A stretch of 64,000 nt of DNA from contig NW_027473342.1 of assembly GCF_050947335.1 (NCBI RefSeq), positions 1,488,001 to 1,552,000 on the forward strand, written 5' to 3'. This document shows positions 1-14,900 of the stretch, one piece after another. The notes below the pieces were generated by a model. That model was given only the letters and a program-made list of their open reading frames with translations, was not told where the DNA came from and searched no databases. The position numbers were made by a program, and so were the translations under genes. The stretch's first letter is position 1, and every line of letters begins with the position of its first letter. The DNA comes from Megachile rotundata (taxonomy: Eukaryota; Arthropoda; Insecta; Hymenoptera; Megachilidae).

Positions 1-224
1 ATCACACAATCACACAGTCACACAATCACACAATCACACAATCACACAATCACACAATCACAATCGCACAATCACAATCACACAATCACAATCACACAAT
101 CACACAAGCACACAAACACACAATCTCACAATCACACAATCACACAATCACACAATCACACAATCACACAATCACACAATCACACAATCACAATCGCACA
201 ATCACAATTACACAATCACACAAT

Positions 225-676
225 CACAATCAAACAATCAGAATCACACAATCACAATCACACAATCACAATCACACAATCACAATCACACAATCACAAT
301 CACGCAATCACAATCACACAATCACAATCACACAATCACAATCACACAATCACAATAACACAATCACAATCACACAATCACAATCACACAATCACAATCA
401 CACAATCACAATCACACAATCACAATCACACAATCACACAATCACAATCACACAATCACCATCACACAATCACAATCACAATCACACAATCACAATCACA
501 CAATCACAATCACACAATCACAATCACACAATCACAATCACACAATCACAATCACACAATCACAATCACACAATCACAATCACACAATCACAATCACACA
601 ATCACAATCACACAATCACAATCACACAATCACAATCACACAATCACAATCACACAATCACAATCACACAATCACA
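225..676 (+). repeat. 14-mer array a1 (ATCACACAATCACA)n
   Basis: The period changes from 8 to 14 bp (8 + 6). The array begins with the variant CAAACAATCAG at 231, carries AATAAC at 354, and ends at the AAGCACAC variant near 678. A local irregularity near 430-485 includes ACCATCAC. Marker spacings are 123 and 324 bp, identical to the copy at 8161. The 14-mer most simply arises from two octamers by loss of one CA. Confidence 0.92.
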
Positions 677-1133
677 CAAGCACACAAACACACAATCTCA
701 CAATCACACAATCACACAATCACACAATCACACAATCACAATCGCACAATCACAATTACACAATCACACAATCACACAATCACACAATCACACAATCACA
801 CAATCACACAATCACACAATCACACAATCACACAATCACACAATCACACAATCACGTAATCACACAATCACATAATCTCACAACCACACAATCACACAAT
901 CACACAATCACTCAATCACACAATCACACAATCACACAATCACACAATCACACAATCACACAATCACACAATCACACAATCACACAATCACACAATCACA
1001 CAATCACACAAACACACAATCTCACAATCACACAATCACACAATCACACAATCACAATCGCACAATCACAATTACACAATCACACAATCACACAATCACA
1101 CAATCACACAATCACACAATCACACAATCACAC

Positions 1134-1280
1134 AACCGCAAAATCACACAATGACACAATCACACAATCACACACACACACAATCACACAGTCACAATCA
1201 CACAATCACAATCACACAATCACAATCACACAGTCACAATCACACAATCACAATCACACAATCACACAAGCACACAAGCA
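1134..1280 (+). repeat. G-module (representative of 12 copies)
   Basis: ACCGCAAAATCACACAATGA is followed by a CA-dinucleotide run, then alternating GTCACAATC and 14-mer units. The AATGAC change creates the ATG that opens most long reading frames. ATG positions are 1151, 9065, 13237, 22417, 26797, 30321, 35821, 39413, 44319, 51313, 57045 and 60899. The related B cassette has ACCACAAAATC in place of ACCGCAAAATC and adds ACCACATTCAC (ATG at 17997, 20273, 24677, 28659, 31277, 37639, 42545, 46213, 62229). Confidence 0.88.
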
Positions 1281-2579
1281 CACAATCACACAATCACACA
1301 ATCACACAATCGCAATCGCACAATCACAATTACACAATCACACAATCACAAAATCACACAATCACACAATCACACAACCACACAATGACACAATCACGTA
1401 ATCACACAATCACACAATCTCCCAACCACACAATCACGCAATCACACAATCACACAATCACACAATCACACAATCACACAATCACACAAACACACAATCT
1501 CACAGTCACACAATCACAATCACACAATCACACAATCACACAATCACACAATCACACAATCACACAATCACACAATCACACAATCACACAAACACACAAT
1601 CCCACAATCACACAATCACACAATCACACAATCACAATCGCACAATCACAATTACACAATCACAGAATCACACAATCACACAGTCACACAATCACACAAT
1701 CACACAGTCACACAATCACACAATCACACAATCACACAATCACACAATCACACAATCACACAATCACACAGTCACACAATCACACAATCACGCAATCACA
1801 CAATCACACAATCACACAATCACACAAACACACAATCTCACAATCACACAATCACACAATCACACAATCACACAATCACAATCGCACAATCACAATTACA
1901 CAATCACACAATCACACAATCACACAATCACACAATCACACAATCACACAATCACACAATCACACAATCACACAATCACACAATCACACAATCACACAAT
2001 CACACAATCACAATCGCACAATCACAATTACACAATCACACAATCACACAATCACACAATCACACAATCACACAATCAAACAATCACACAATCACACAAT
2101 CACACAATCACACAATCACACAATCACACAATCACACAAGCACACAATCACACAATCACACAATCACACAATCACACAATCACACAATCACACAATCACA
2201 CAATCACACAATCACACAATCACACAATCACACAATCACACAATCACACAATCACCTAATCGCACAATCACACAATCTCACAACCACACAATCACACAAG
2301 CACACAATCACTCAATCACACAATCACACACTCACACAATCACACAGTCACAATCACACAATCACAATCACACAATCACAACCACACAATCACAATCACA
2401 CAATCACAATCACACAATCACAATCACACAACCACAATCACACAATCACAACCACACAATCACAATCACACAATCACAATCACACAATCACAATCACACA
2501 ATCACACAAGCACACAATCACACAATCACACAGTCACACAATCACACAAGCACACAATCACTCAATCACACAATCACAC

Positions 2580-2775
2580 ACTCACACAATCACACAATCA
2601 CACGTTCACACAATCACACAATCACACCATCACACAATCACACAATCACACAATCACACAATCACGCAATCACAATCACGCAATCACACATTCACGGTTA
2701 CACTAACACGATCACACAATCACGATCACACAATCACGGTCACACAATCACGGTCACACAACCACACAATCTCAC
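2580..2775 (+). repeat. CpG module (representative of over 20 copies)
   Basis: This is a G-containing stretch in an otherwise G-poor strand: CACGCAATC units, CACATTCACGG, TTACACTAACACG, CACGATC and two CACGGTC units. The core CACGGTTACACTAACACG is at 2693, 3729, 4773, 6609 (with a change), 10607, 11651, 15471, 34091, 49133, 49915 and 59549. The core CACGGTCACACTAACACG is at 18357, 20605, 25009, 28963, 31609, 35163, 37943, 42849, 46573, 50659, 60293 and 62547. The second form is the only one in the higher-order units; the first is confined to blocks L, T and D and the triple modules. Almost all of the window's CpG clustering lies in these modules. Confidence 0.88.
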
Positions 2776-3007
2776 AATCACACAATCACACAATCACACA
2801 ATCACACAATCACACAATCACACAATCACACAATCACACAATCACACAATCACACAATCACACAATCACACAATCACACAATCACACAATCACACAATCA
2901 CACAATCACACAATCACACAATCACACAATCACACAATCACACAATCACACAATCACACAATCACACAATCACACAATCACACAATCACACAATCACACA
3001 ATCACAC

Positions 3008-3060
3008 AACCACACAACCACACAATCATACAAGCGCACAATCACTCAATCACAGAATCA
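3008..3060 (+). repeat. AAGCGCAC module (representative of 12 copies)
   Basis: Two ACCACACA units, then AATCATACAAGCGCAC and ATCACTCAATC. The CATACAAGCG positions are 3027, 4431, 6267, 7779, 10949, 11953, 13651, 49467, 52749, 54687, 55263 and 57451. It is absent between 13.7 and 49.5 kb and after 57.5 kb, so it marks a different array lineage from the higher-order units. Confidence 0.88.
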
Positions 3061-3757
3061 CACACTCACACAATCACACAGTCACAATCACACAATCACA
3101 CAATCACACAGTCACAATCACACAATCACACAATCCCACAATCACACAATCACACAATCACACAATCACACAATCACACAATTACACAATCACACAATCA
3201 CACAATCACACAATCACACAATCACACAATCACAATCGCACAATCACAATTACACAATCACACAATCACACAATCACACAATCTCACAACCACACAATCA
3301 CACAATCACACAATCACTCAATCACACAATCACACAATCACACAATCACACAATCACACAATCACACAATCACACAATCACACAATCACACAAGCACACA
3401 ATCACACAATCACACAATCACACAATCACCTAATCACACAATCACACAATCTCACAACCACACAATCACACAAGCACACAATCACAATCACACAATCACA
3501 ATCACACAATCACACAAGCACACAATCACACAATCACACAGTCACACAATCACACAAGCACACAATCACTCAATCACACAATCACACACTCACACAATCA
3601 CACAATCACACGTTCACACAATCACACAATCACACCATCACACAATCACACAATCACACAATCACACAATCACGCAATCACAATCACGCAATCGCAATCA
3701 CGCAATCACAATCACGCAATCACACATTCACGGTTACACTAACACGATCACACAATC

Positions 3758-3865
3758 ACAATCACACAATCACAATCACACAACCACAATCACACAATCA
3801 CAACCACACAATCACAATCACACAATCACAATCACACAATCACAATCACACAATCACACAAGCAC
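3758..3865 (+). repeat. Short 14-mer cluster at a CpG-module break
   Basis: Directly after the CACGGTTACACTAACACG module (3729) the sequence switches to 14-mers with two ACCACAATC variants. In the other CpG modules this position is occupied by CACGATC and CACGGTC units. This is a chimeric join that distinguishes this site from its sister at 11,651. Confidence 0.8.
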
Positions 3866-3885
3866 ACAATCACACAATCACACAG

Positions 3886-4197
3886 TCACACAATCACACA
3901 ATCACACAATCACACAATCACACAATCACACAATCACACAATCACACAATCACACAATCACACAATCACACAATCACACAATCACACAATCACACAATCA
4001 CACAATCACACAATCACACAATCACACAATCACACAATCACACAATCACACAATCACACAATCACACAATCACACAATCACACAATCACACAATCACACA
4101 ATCACACAATCACACAATCACACAATCACACAATCACACAATCACACAATCACACAATCACACAATCACACAATCACACAATCACACAATCACACAA
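3886..4197 (+). repeat. Uninterrupted octamer run, 39 units
   Basis: Between a GTCACACA variant (G at 3885) and an AAGCACAC variant (G at 4198) there are 312 bp of ATCACACA with no substitution. That is exactly 39 units, the longest perfect run I noticed. Being perfect, it is likely the most recently expanded or homogenised stretch. It also hides the left boundary of the 1.84-kb duplication that follows. Confidence 0.9.
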
Positions 4198-5860
4198 GCA
4201 CACAATCACACAATCACACAATCACACAATCACACAATCACACAATCACACAATCACACAATCACACAATCACACAATCACCTAATCACACAATCACACA
4301 ATCTCACAACCACACACACACACAATCACACAATCACACAATCACACAATCACACAATCACACAATCACACAATCACACAATCACACAATCACACAATCA
4401 CACAATCACACAACCACACAACCACACAATCATACAAGCGCACAATCACTCAATCACACAATCACACACTCACACAATCACACAGTCACAATCACACAAT
4501 CACACAATCACACAGTCACAATCACACAATCACACAATCCCACAATCACACAATCACACAATCACACAATCACACAATCACACAAGCACACAATCACTCA
4601 ATCACACAATCACACACTCACACAATCACACAATCACACGATCACGCAATCACACATTCACACAATCACACAATCACACCATCACACAATCACACAATCA
4701 CACAATCACGCAATCACGCAATCACAATCACGCAATCGCAATCACGCAATCACAATCACGCAATCACACATTCACGGTTACACTAACACGATCACACAAT
4801 CACGATCACACAATCACGGTCACACAATCACGGTCACACAACCACACAATCACACAATCACACAATCACACAATCACACAATCACACAATCACACAATCA
4901 CACAATCACACAATCACACAAACACACAATCTCACAATCACACAATCACACAATCACACAATCACACAATCACAATCGCACAATCACAATTACACAATAA
5001 CACAATCACACAATCACACAGTCACACAATCACACAATCACACAATCACACAATCACACAATCACACAATCACACAATCACACAATCACACAATCACGCA
5101 ATCACAATCACGCAATCACAATCACACAATCCCAATCACACAATCACACAAGCACACAAACACACAATCTCACAATCACACAATCACACAATCACACAAT
5201 CACAATCGCACAATCACAATTACATAATCACACAATCACACAATCACACAATCATACAATCACACAATCACACAATCACACAATCACACAATCACACAAT
5301 CACACAATCACACAGTCACACAATCACACAATCACACAATCACACAATCACACAATCACACAGTCACACGATCACACAATCACACAATCACACAATCACA
5401 ATCGCACAATCACAATTACACAATAACACAATCACACAATCACACAGTCACACAATCACACAATCACACAATCACACAATCACACAATCACACAATCACA
5501 CAATCACACAATCACACAATCACGCAATCACAATCACGCAATCACAATCACACAATCCCAATCACACAATCACACAAGCACACAAACACACAATCTCACA
5601 ATCACACAATCACACAATCACACAATCACAATCGCACAATCACAATTACATAATCACACAATCACACAATCACACAATCATACAATCACACAATCACACA
5701 ATCACACAATCACACAATCACACAATCACACAGTCACACAATCACACAATCACAAAATCACACAATCACACAATCACACAGTCACACGATCACACAATCA
5801 CACAATCACACAATCACACAATCACACAAATACACAATCTCAGAATCACACAATCACACA
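4186..5860 (+). repeat. 1.84-kb tandem duplication T, copy 1
   Basis: Ordered markers are AAGCAC (4198), CCTAATC (4281), AAGCGCAC module (4431), CpG module (4773), AAACACACAATC (about 4920), CAATAAC (4995 and 5421) and AAATACACAATC (5828). All recur in copy 2, shifted by 1836, 1844 or 1828 bp, i.e. changing only by whole octamers. Private differences include ATCTCAGAATC near 5840. Confidence 0.9.
4960..5811 (+). repeat. 0.42-kb tandem duplication nested inside T copy 1
   Basis: Two adjacent units share a marker string: ATCGCAC, CAATAAC (4995, 5421), CACGCAATC, AATCCCAATC, AAGCAC, AAACAC, AATCTC, ATTACATAATC, AATCATAC, and finally GTCACACGATC. The spacing is 426 bp. The same nested pair is at 6804-7640 with spacing 418 bp, so the small duplication predates the 1.84-kb one. 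Confidence 0.88.
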
Positions 5861-6021
5861 ATCACACAATCACACAATCACACAATCACACAATCACAAT
5901 CGCACAATCACAATTACACAATCACACAATCACACAATCACACAATCACACAATCACACAATCACACAATCACACAATCACACAATCACACAATCACACA
6001 ATCACACAATCACACAATCAC

Positions 6022-7690
6022 ACAATCACACAAGCACACAATCACACAATCACACAATCACACAATCACACAATCACACAATCACACAATCACACAATCA
6101 CACAATCACACAATCACACAATCACCTAATCACACAATCACACAATCTCACAACCACACACACACACAATCACACAATCACACAATCACACAATCACACA
6201 ATCACACAATCACACAATCACACAATCACACAATCACACAATCACACAACCACACAACCACACAATCATACAAGCGCACAATCACTCAATCACACAATCA
6301 CACACTCACACAATCACACAGTCACAATCACACAATCACACAATCACACAGTCACAATCACACAATCACACAATCCCACAATCACACAATCACACAATCA
6401 CACAATCACACAATCACACAAGCACACAATCACTCAATCACACAATCACACACTCACACAATCACACAATCACACGATCACGCAATCACACATTCACACA
6501 ATCACACAATCACACCATCACACAATCACACAATCACACAATCACGCAATCACGCAATCACAATCACGCAATCGCAATCACGCAATCACAATCACGCAAT
6601 CACACACTCACGGTTACACTAACACGATCACACAATCGCGATCACACAATCACGGTCACACAATCACGGTCACACAACCACACAATCACACAATCACACA
6701 ATCACACAATCACACAATCACACAATCACACAATCACACAATCACACAATCACACAATCACACAAACACACAATCTCACAATCACACAATCACACAATCA
6801 CACAATCACACAATCACAATCGCACAATCACAATTACACAATAACACAATCACACAATCACACAGTCACACAATCACACAATCACACAATCACACAATCA
6901 CACAATCACACAATCACACAATCACACAATCACACAATCACGCAATCACAATCACGCAATCACAATCACACAATCCCAATCACACAATCACACAAGCACA
7001 CAAACACACAATCTCACAATCACACAATCACACAATCACACAATCACAATCGCACAATCACAATTACATAATCACACAATCACACAATCACACAATCATA
7101 CAATCACACAATCACACAATCACACAATCACACAATCACACAATCACACAGTCACACAATCACACAATCACACAATCACACAATCACACAATCACACAGT
7201 CACACGATCACACAATCACACAATCACACAATCACAATCGCACAATCACAATTACACAATAACACAATCACACAATCACACAGTCACACAATCACACAAT
7301 CACACAATCACACAATCACACAATCACACAATCACACAATCACACAATCACGCAATCACAATCACGCAATCACAATCACACAATCCCAATCACACAATCA
7401 CACAAGCACACAAACACACAATCTCACAATCACACAATCACACAATCACACAATCACAATCGCACAATCACAATTACATAATCACACAATCACACAATCA
7501 CACAATCATACAATCACACAATCACACAATCACACAATCACACAATCACACAATCACACAGTCACACAATCACACAATCACACAATCACACAATCACACA
7601 ATCACACAGTCACACGATCACACAATCACACAATCACACAATCACACAATCACACAAATACACAATCTCACAATCACACAATCACACAAT
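6022..7690 (+). repeat. 1.84-kb tandem duplication T, copy 2
   Basis: The same marker series is at 6034, 6125, 6267, 6609, 6765, 6839, 7257 and 7656. Private substitutions include CACACTCACGG in place of CACATTCACGG near 6606, and an AATCGCGATC variant near 6637. The 5861-6021 interval between the copies is ordinary octamer plus one ATCGCAC/AATTAC variant pair. Confidence 0.9.
6804..7640 (+). repeat. 0.42-kb tandem duplication nested inside T copy 2
   Basis: CAATAAC is at 6839 and 7257 (418 bp apart), with the same variant string as the pair in copy 1. The 8-bp difference between the two pairs is one octamer. Confidence 0.88.
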
Positions 7691-7930
7691 CACACAATCA
7701 CACAATCACACAATCACACAATCACACAATCACACAATCACACAATCACACAATCACACAACCACACAACCACACAATCATACAAGCGCACAATCACTCA
7801 ATCACACAATCACACAATCACACAATCACACAATCACACAATCACACAGTCACAATCACACAATCACACAATCACACAATCACACAATCACACAATCACA
7901 CAATCACACAATCACACAATCACAATCGCA
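7691..7930 (+). repeat. Truncated AAGCGCAC module and octamers
   Basis: Two ACCACACA units and AATCATACAAGCGCAC (7779) begin as in the other copies. The usual continuation with CACACTCAC and two GTCACAATC variants is shortened: only one GTCACAATC follows (near 7850) before plain octamers and an ATCGCAC/AATTAC pair. Nothing else is present. Confidence 0.75.
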
Positions 7931-10900
7931 CAATCACAATTACACAATCACACAATCACACAATCACACAATCACACAATCACACAATCACAATCGCACA
8001 ATCACAATCACACAATCACAATCACACAATCACACAAGCACACAAACACACAATCTCACAATCACACAATCACACAATCACACAATCACACAATCACACA
8101 ATCACACAATCACACAATCACAATCGCACAATCACAATTACACAATCACACAATCACAATCAAACAATCAGAATCACACAATCACAATCACACAATCACA
8201 ATCACACAATCACAATCACACAATCACAATCACGCAATCACAATCACACAATCACAATCACACAATCACAATCACACAATCACAATAACACAATCACAAT
8301 CACACAATCACAATCACACAATCACAATCACACAATCACAATCACACAATCACAATCACACAATCACACAATCACAATCACACAATCACCATCACACAAT
8401 CACAATCACAATCACACAATCACAATCACACAATCACAATCACACAATCACAATCACACAATCACAATCACACAATCACAATCACACAATCACAATCACA
8501 CAATCACAATCACACAATCACAATCACACAATCACAATCACACAATCACAATCACACAATCACAATCACACAATCACAATCACACAATCACAATCACACA
8601 ATCACACAAGCACACAAACACACAATCTCACAATCACACAATCACACAATCACACAATCACACAATCACAATCGCACAATCACAATTACACAATCACACA
8701 ATCACACAATCACACAATCACACAATCACACAATCACACAATCACACAATCACACAATCACACAATCACGTAATCACACAATCACATAATCTCACAACCA
8801 CACAATCACACAATCACACAATCACTCAATCACACAATCACACAATCACACAATCACACAATCACACAATCACACAATCACACAATCACACAATCACACA
8901 ATCACACAATCACACAATCACACAAACACACAATCTCACAATCACACAATCACACAATCACACAATCACAATCGCACAATCACAATTACACAATCACACA
9001 ATCACACAATCACACAATCACACAATCACACAATCACACAATCACACAACCGCAAAATCACACAATGACACAATCACACAATCACACACACACACAATCA
9101 CACAGTCACAATCACACAATCACAATCACACAATCACAATCACACAGTCACAATCACACAATCACAATCACACAATCACACAAGCACACAAGCACACAAT
9201 CACACAATCACACAATCACACAATCGCAATCGCACAATCACAATTACACAATCACACAATCACAAAATCACACAATCACACAATCACACAACCACACAAT
9301 GACACAATCACGTAATCACACAATCACACAATCTCCCAACCACACAATCACGCAATCACACAATCACACAATCACACAATCACACAATCACACAATCACA
9401 CAAACACACAATCTCACAGTCACACAATCACAATCACACAATCACACAATCACACAATCACACAATCACACAATCACACAATCACACAATCACACAATCA
9501 CACAAACACACAATCCCACAATCACACAATCACACAATCACACAATCACAATCGCACAATCACAATTACACAATCACAGAATCACACAATCACACAGTCA
9601 CACAATCACACAATCACACAGTCACACAATCACACAATCACACAATCACACAATCACACAATCACACAATCACACAATCACACAGTCACACAATCACACA
9701 ATCACGCAATCACACAATCACACAATCACACAATCACACAAACACACAATCTCACAATCACACAATCACACAATCACACAATCACACAATCACAATCGCA
9801 CAATCACAATTACACAATCACACAATCACACAATCACACAATCACACAATCACACAATCACACAATCACACAATCACACAATCACACAATCACACAATCA
9901 CACAATCACACAATCACACAATCACAATCGCACAATCACAATTACACAATCACACAATCACACAATCACACAATCACACAATCACACAATCAAACAATCA
10001 CACAATCACACAATCACACAATCACACAATCACACAATCACACAATCACACAAGCACACAATCACACAATCACACAATCACACAATCACACAATCACACA
10101 ATCACACAATCACACAATCACACAATCACACAATCACACAATCACACAATCACACAATCACACAATCACCTAATCGCACAATCACACAATCTCACAACCA
10201 CACAATCACACAAGCACACAATCACTCAATCACACAATCACACACTCACACAATCACACAGTCACAATCACACAATCACAATCACACAATCACAACCACA
10301 CAATCACAATCACACAATCACAATCACACAATCACAATCACACAACCACAATCACACAATCACAACCACACAATCACAATCACACAATCACAATCACACA
10401 ATCACAATCACACAATCACACAAGCACACAATCACACAATCACACAGTCACACAATCACACAAGCACACAATCACTCAATCACACAATCACACACTCACA
10501 CAATCACACAATCACACGTTCACACAATCACACAATCACACCATCACACAATCACACAATCACACAATCACACAATCACGCAATCACAATCACGCAATCA
10601 CACATTCACGGTTACACTAACACGATCACACAATCACGATCACACAATCACGGTCACACAATCACGGTCACACAACCACACAATCTCACAATCACACAAT
10701 CACACAATCACACAATCACACAATCACACAATCACACAATCACACAATCACACAATCACACAATCACACAATCACACAATCACACAATCACACAATCACA
10801 CAATCACACAATCACACAATCACACAATCACACAATCACACAATCACACAATCACACAATCACACAATCACACAATCACACAATCACACAATCACACAAT

Positions 10901-11679
10901 CACACAATCACACAATCACACAATCACACAACCACACAACCACACAATCATACAAGCGCACAATCACTCAATCACAGAATCACACACTCACACAATCACA
11001 CAGTCACAATCACACAATCACACAATCACACAGTCACAATCACACAATCACACAATCCCACAATCACACAATCACACAATCACACAATCACACAATCACA
11101 CAATTACACAATCACACAATCACACAATCACACAATCACACAATCACACAATCACAATCGCACAATCACAATTACACAATCACACAATCACACAATCACA
11201 CAATCTCACAACCACACAATCACACAATCACACAATCACTCAATCACACAATCACACAATCACACAATCACACAATCACACAATCACACAATCACACAAT
11301 CACACAATCACACAAGCACACAATCACACAATCACACAATCACACAATCACCTAATCACACAATCACACAATCTCACAACCACACAATCACACAAGCACA
11401 CAATCACAATCACACAATCACAATCACACAATCACACAAGCACACAATCACACAATCACACAGTCACACAATCACACAAGCACACAATCACTCAATCACA
11501 CAATCACACACTCACACAATCACACAATCACACGTTCACACAATCACACAATCACACCATCACACAATCACACAATCACACAATCACACAATCACGCAAT
11601 CACAATCACGCAATCGCAATCACGCAATCACAATCACGCAATCACACATTCACGGTTACACTAACACGATCACACAATC
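7931..11679 (+). repeat. 3.75-kb block L, copy 2
   Basis: This is the sister of the block at the left edge, with the same order of variants: CAAACAATCAG at 8161, AATAAC at 8284, CACGTAATC near 8767, G-module at 9065, CpG modules at 10,607 and 11,651, AAGCGCAC module at 10,949, and CCTAATC at 11,351. It diverges from copy 1 within the second CpG module. Here the module is complete (CACGATC, then two CACGGTC units), so copy 1 is likely the truncated or recombined form. The right side passes into a further CpG/AAGCGCAC segment that has its own relative at 55.2 kb. Confidence 0.9.
8155..8606 (+). repeat. 14-mer array a2
   Basis: This is the homologue of the array near 231, lying inside block L copy 2. 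CAAACAATCAG is at 8161, AATAAC at 8284 and AAGCAC at 8608, so the spacings are again 123 and 324 bp. It has the same internal irregularity with ACCATCAC. No length change has occurred between these two copies, in contrast to the arrays at 14.0, 53.1 and 57.9 kb. Confidence 0.92.
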
Positions 11680-11936
11680 ACGATCACACAATCACGGTCA
11701 CACAATCACGGTCACACAACCACACAATCTCACAATCACACAATCACACAATCACACAATCACACAATCACACAATCACACAATCACACAATCACACAAT
11801 CACACAATCACACAATCACACAATCACACAATCACACAATCACACAATCACACAATCACACAATCACACAATCACACAATCACACAATCACACAATCACA
11901 CAATCACACAATCACACAATCACACAATCACACAAC

Positions 11937-14900
11937 CACACAACCACACAATCATACAAGCGCACAATCACTCAATCACACAATCACACACTCACACAAT
12001 CACACAGTCACAATCACACAATCACACAATCACACAGTCACAATCACACAATCACACAATCCCACAATCACACAATCACACAATCACACAATCACACAAT
12101 TACACAATCACACAATCACACAATCACACAATCACACAATCACACAATCACAATCGCACAATCACAATTACACAATCACACAATCACACAATCACACAAT
12201 CTCACAACCACACAATCACACAATCACAAAATCACTCAATCACACAATCACACAATCACACAATCACACAATCACACAATCACACAATCACACAATCACA
12301 CAATCACACAATCACACAATCACACAATCACACAAACACACAATCTCACAATCACACAATCACACAATCACACAATCACACAATCACACAATCACAATCG
12401 CACAATCACAATTACACAATCACACAATCACACAATCACCTAATCGCACAATCACACAATCTCACAACCACACAATCACACAATCACACAATCACTCAAT
12501 CTCACAATCACACAATCACACAATCACACAATCACACAATCGCAATCGCACAATCACAATTACACAATCACACAATCACACAATCACACAATCACACAAT
12601 CACACAATCACACAATCACACAATCACACAATCACACAATCACACAATCACAATCACACAATCACACAAGCACACAAACACACAATCTCACAATCACACA
12701 ATCACACAATCACACAATCACACAATCACAATCGCACAATCACAATTACACAATCACACAATCACACAATCACACAATCACACAATCACACAATCACACA
12801 ATCACACAATCACACAATCACACAATCACACAATCACACAATCACACAATCACACAATCACACAATCACACAATCACACAATCACACAATCACACAATCA
12901 CACAATCACACAATCACACAATCACACAATCACGTAATCACACAATCACACAATCTCACAACCACACAATCACACAATCACACAATCACTCAATCACACA
13001 ATCACACAATCACACAATCACACAATCACAAAATCACACAATCACACAATCACACAAACACACAATCTCACAATCACACAATCACACAATCACACAATCA
13101 CAATCGCACAATCACAATTACACAATCACACAATCACACAATCACACAATCACACAATCACACAATCACACAAACACACAATCACACAATCACACAATCA
13201 CACAATCACACAATCACACAACCGCAAAATCACACAATGACACAATCACACAATCACACACACACACAATCACACAGTCACAATCACACAATCACAATCA
13301 CACAATCACAATCACACAGTCACAATCACACAATCACAATCACACAATCACACAAGCACACAAACACACAATCTCACAATCACACAATCACACAATCACA
13401 CAATCACACACTCACCTAATCACACAATCACACAATCACACAATCACACAATCACACAATCACACGATCACACAATCACACAATCACACAATCACACAAT
13501 CACACAATCACACAATCACACAATCACGGTCACACAATCACACATTCACACAATCACACAATCACTCAATCACACAATCACACAATCACACAATCACACA
13601 ATCACACAATCACACAATCACACAATCACACAACCACACAACCACACAATCATACAAGCGCACAATCACTCAATCACACAATCACACACTCACACAATCA
13701 CACAGTCACAATCACACAATCACACAATCACACAGTCACAATCACACAATCACACAATCCCACAATCACACAATCACACAATCACACAATCACACAATCA
13801 CACAATCACACAATCACACAATCACACAATCACACAATCACACAATCACACAATCACACAATCACACAATCACACAATCACAATCGCACAATCACAATTA
13901 CACAATCACACAATCACACAATCACACAATCACACAATCACACAATCACACAGTCACACAATCACACAATCACACAATCACACAATCACACAATCACAAT
14001 CAAACAATCACAATCACACAATCACAATCACACAATCACAATCACACAATCACAATCACACAATCACAATCACACAATCACAATCACACAATCACAATCA
14101 CACAATCACAATCACACAATCACAATCACACAATCACAATCACACAATCACAATCACACAATCACAATCACACAATCACAATCACACAATCACAATCACA
14201 CAATCACAATCACACAATCACAATCACACAATCACAATCACACAATCACAATCACACAATCACAATCACACAATCACAATCACACAATCACAATCACACA
14301 ATCACAATAACACAATCACAATCACACAATCACAATCACACAATCACAATCACACAATCACAATCACACAATCACAATCACACAATCACAATCACACAAT
14401 CACAATCACACAATCACAATCACACAATCACAATCACACAATCACAATCACACAATCACAATCACACAATCACAATCACACAATCACAATCACACAATCA
14501 CAATCACACAATCACAATCACACAATCACAATCACACAATCACACAAGCACACAAACACACAATCTCACAATCACACAATCACACAATCACACAATCACA
14601 CAATCACACAATCACAATCGCACAATCACAATTACACAATCACACAATCACACAATCACACAATCACACAATCACACAATCACACAATCACACAATCACA
14701 CAATCACACAATCACACAATCACACAATCACACAATCACACAATCACACAATCACACAATCACACAGTCACACAATCACACAATCACACAATCACACAAT
14801 CACACAATCACACAATCACACAATCACCTAATCACACAATCACACAATCTCACAACCACACAATCACACAATCACACAATCACACAATCACACAATCACA

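Larger units (their letters stand above)
1..3757 (+). repeat. 3.75-kb block L, copy 1 (left end cut by window)
   Basis: This block matches 7931-11,679 marker for marker. It contains a 14-mer array with the CAAACAATCAG and AATAAC variants (231, 354), a CACGTAATC variant (853), the G-module (ATG-like variant at 1151), a CpG module (2693), the AAGCGCAC module (3027) and a CCTAATC cassette (3429). Offsets to copy 2 are 7930 at 231, 7914 at 1151 and 7922 at 3429, so the copies differ by gains and losses of whole octamers. Homology stops after the second CpG module at 3729: this copy runs into a 14-mer cluster while copy 2 continues with CACGATC/CACGGTC units. The first few tens of bases do not align cleanly. 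Confidence 0.9.
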
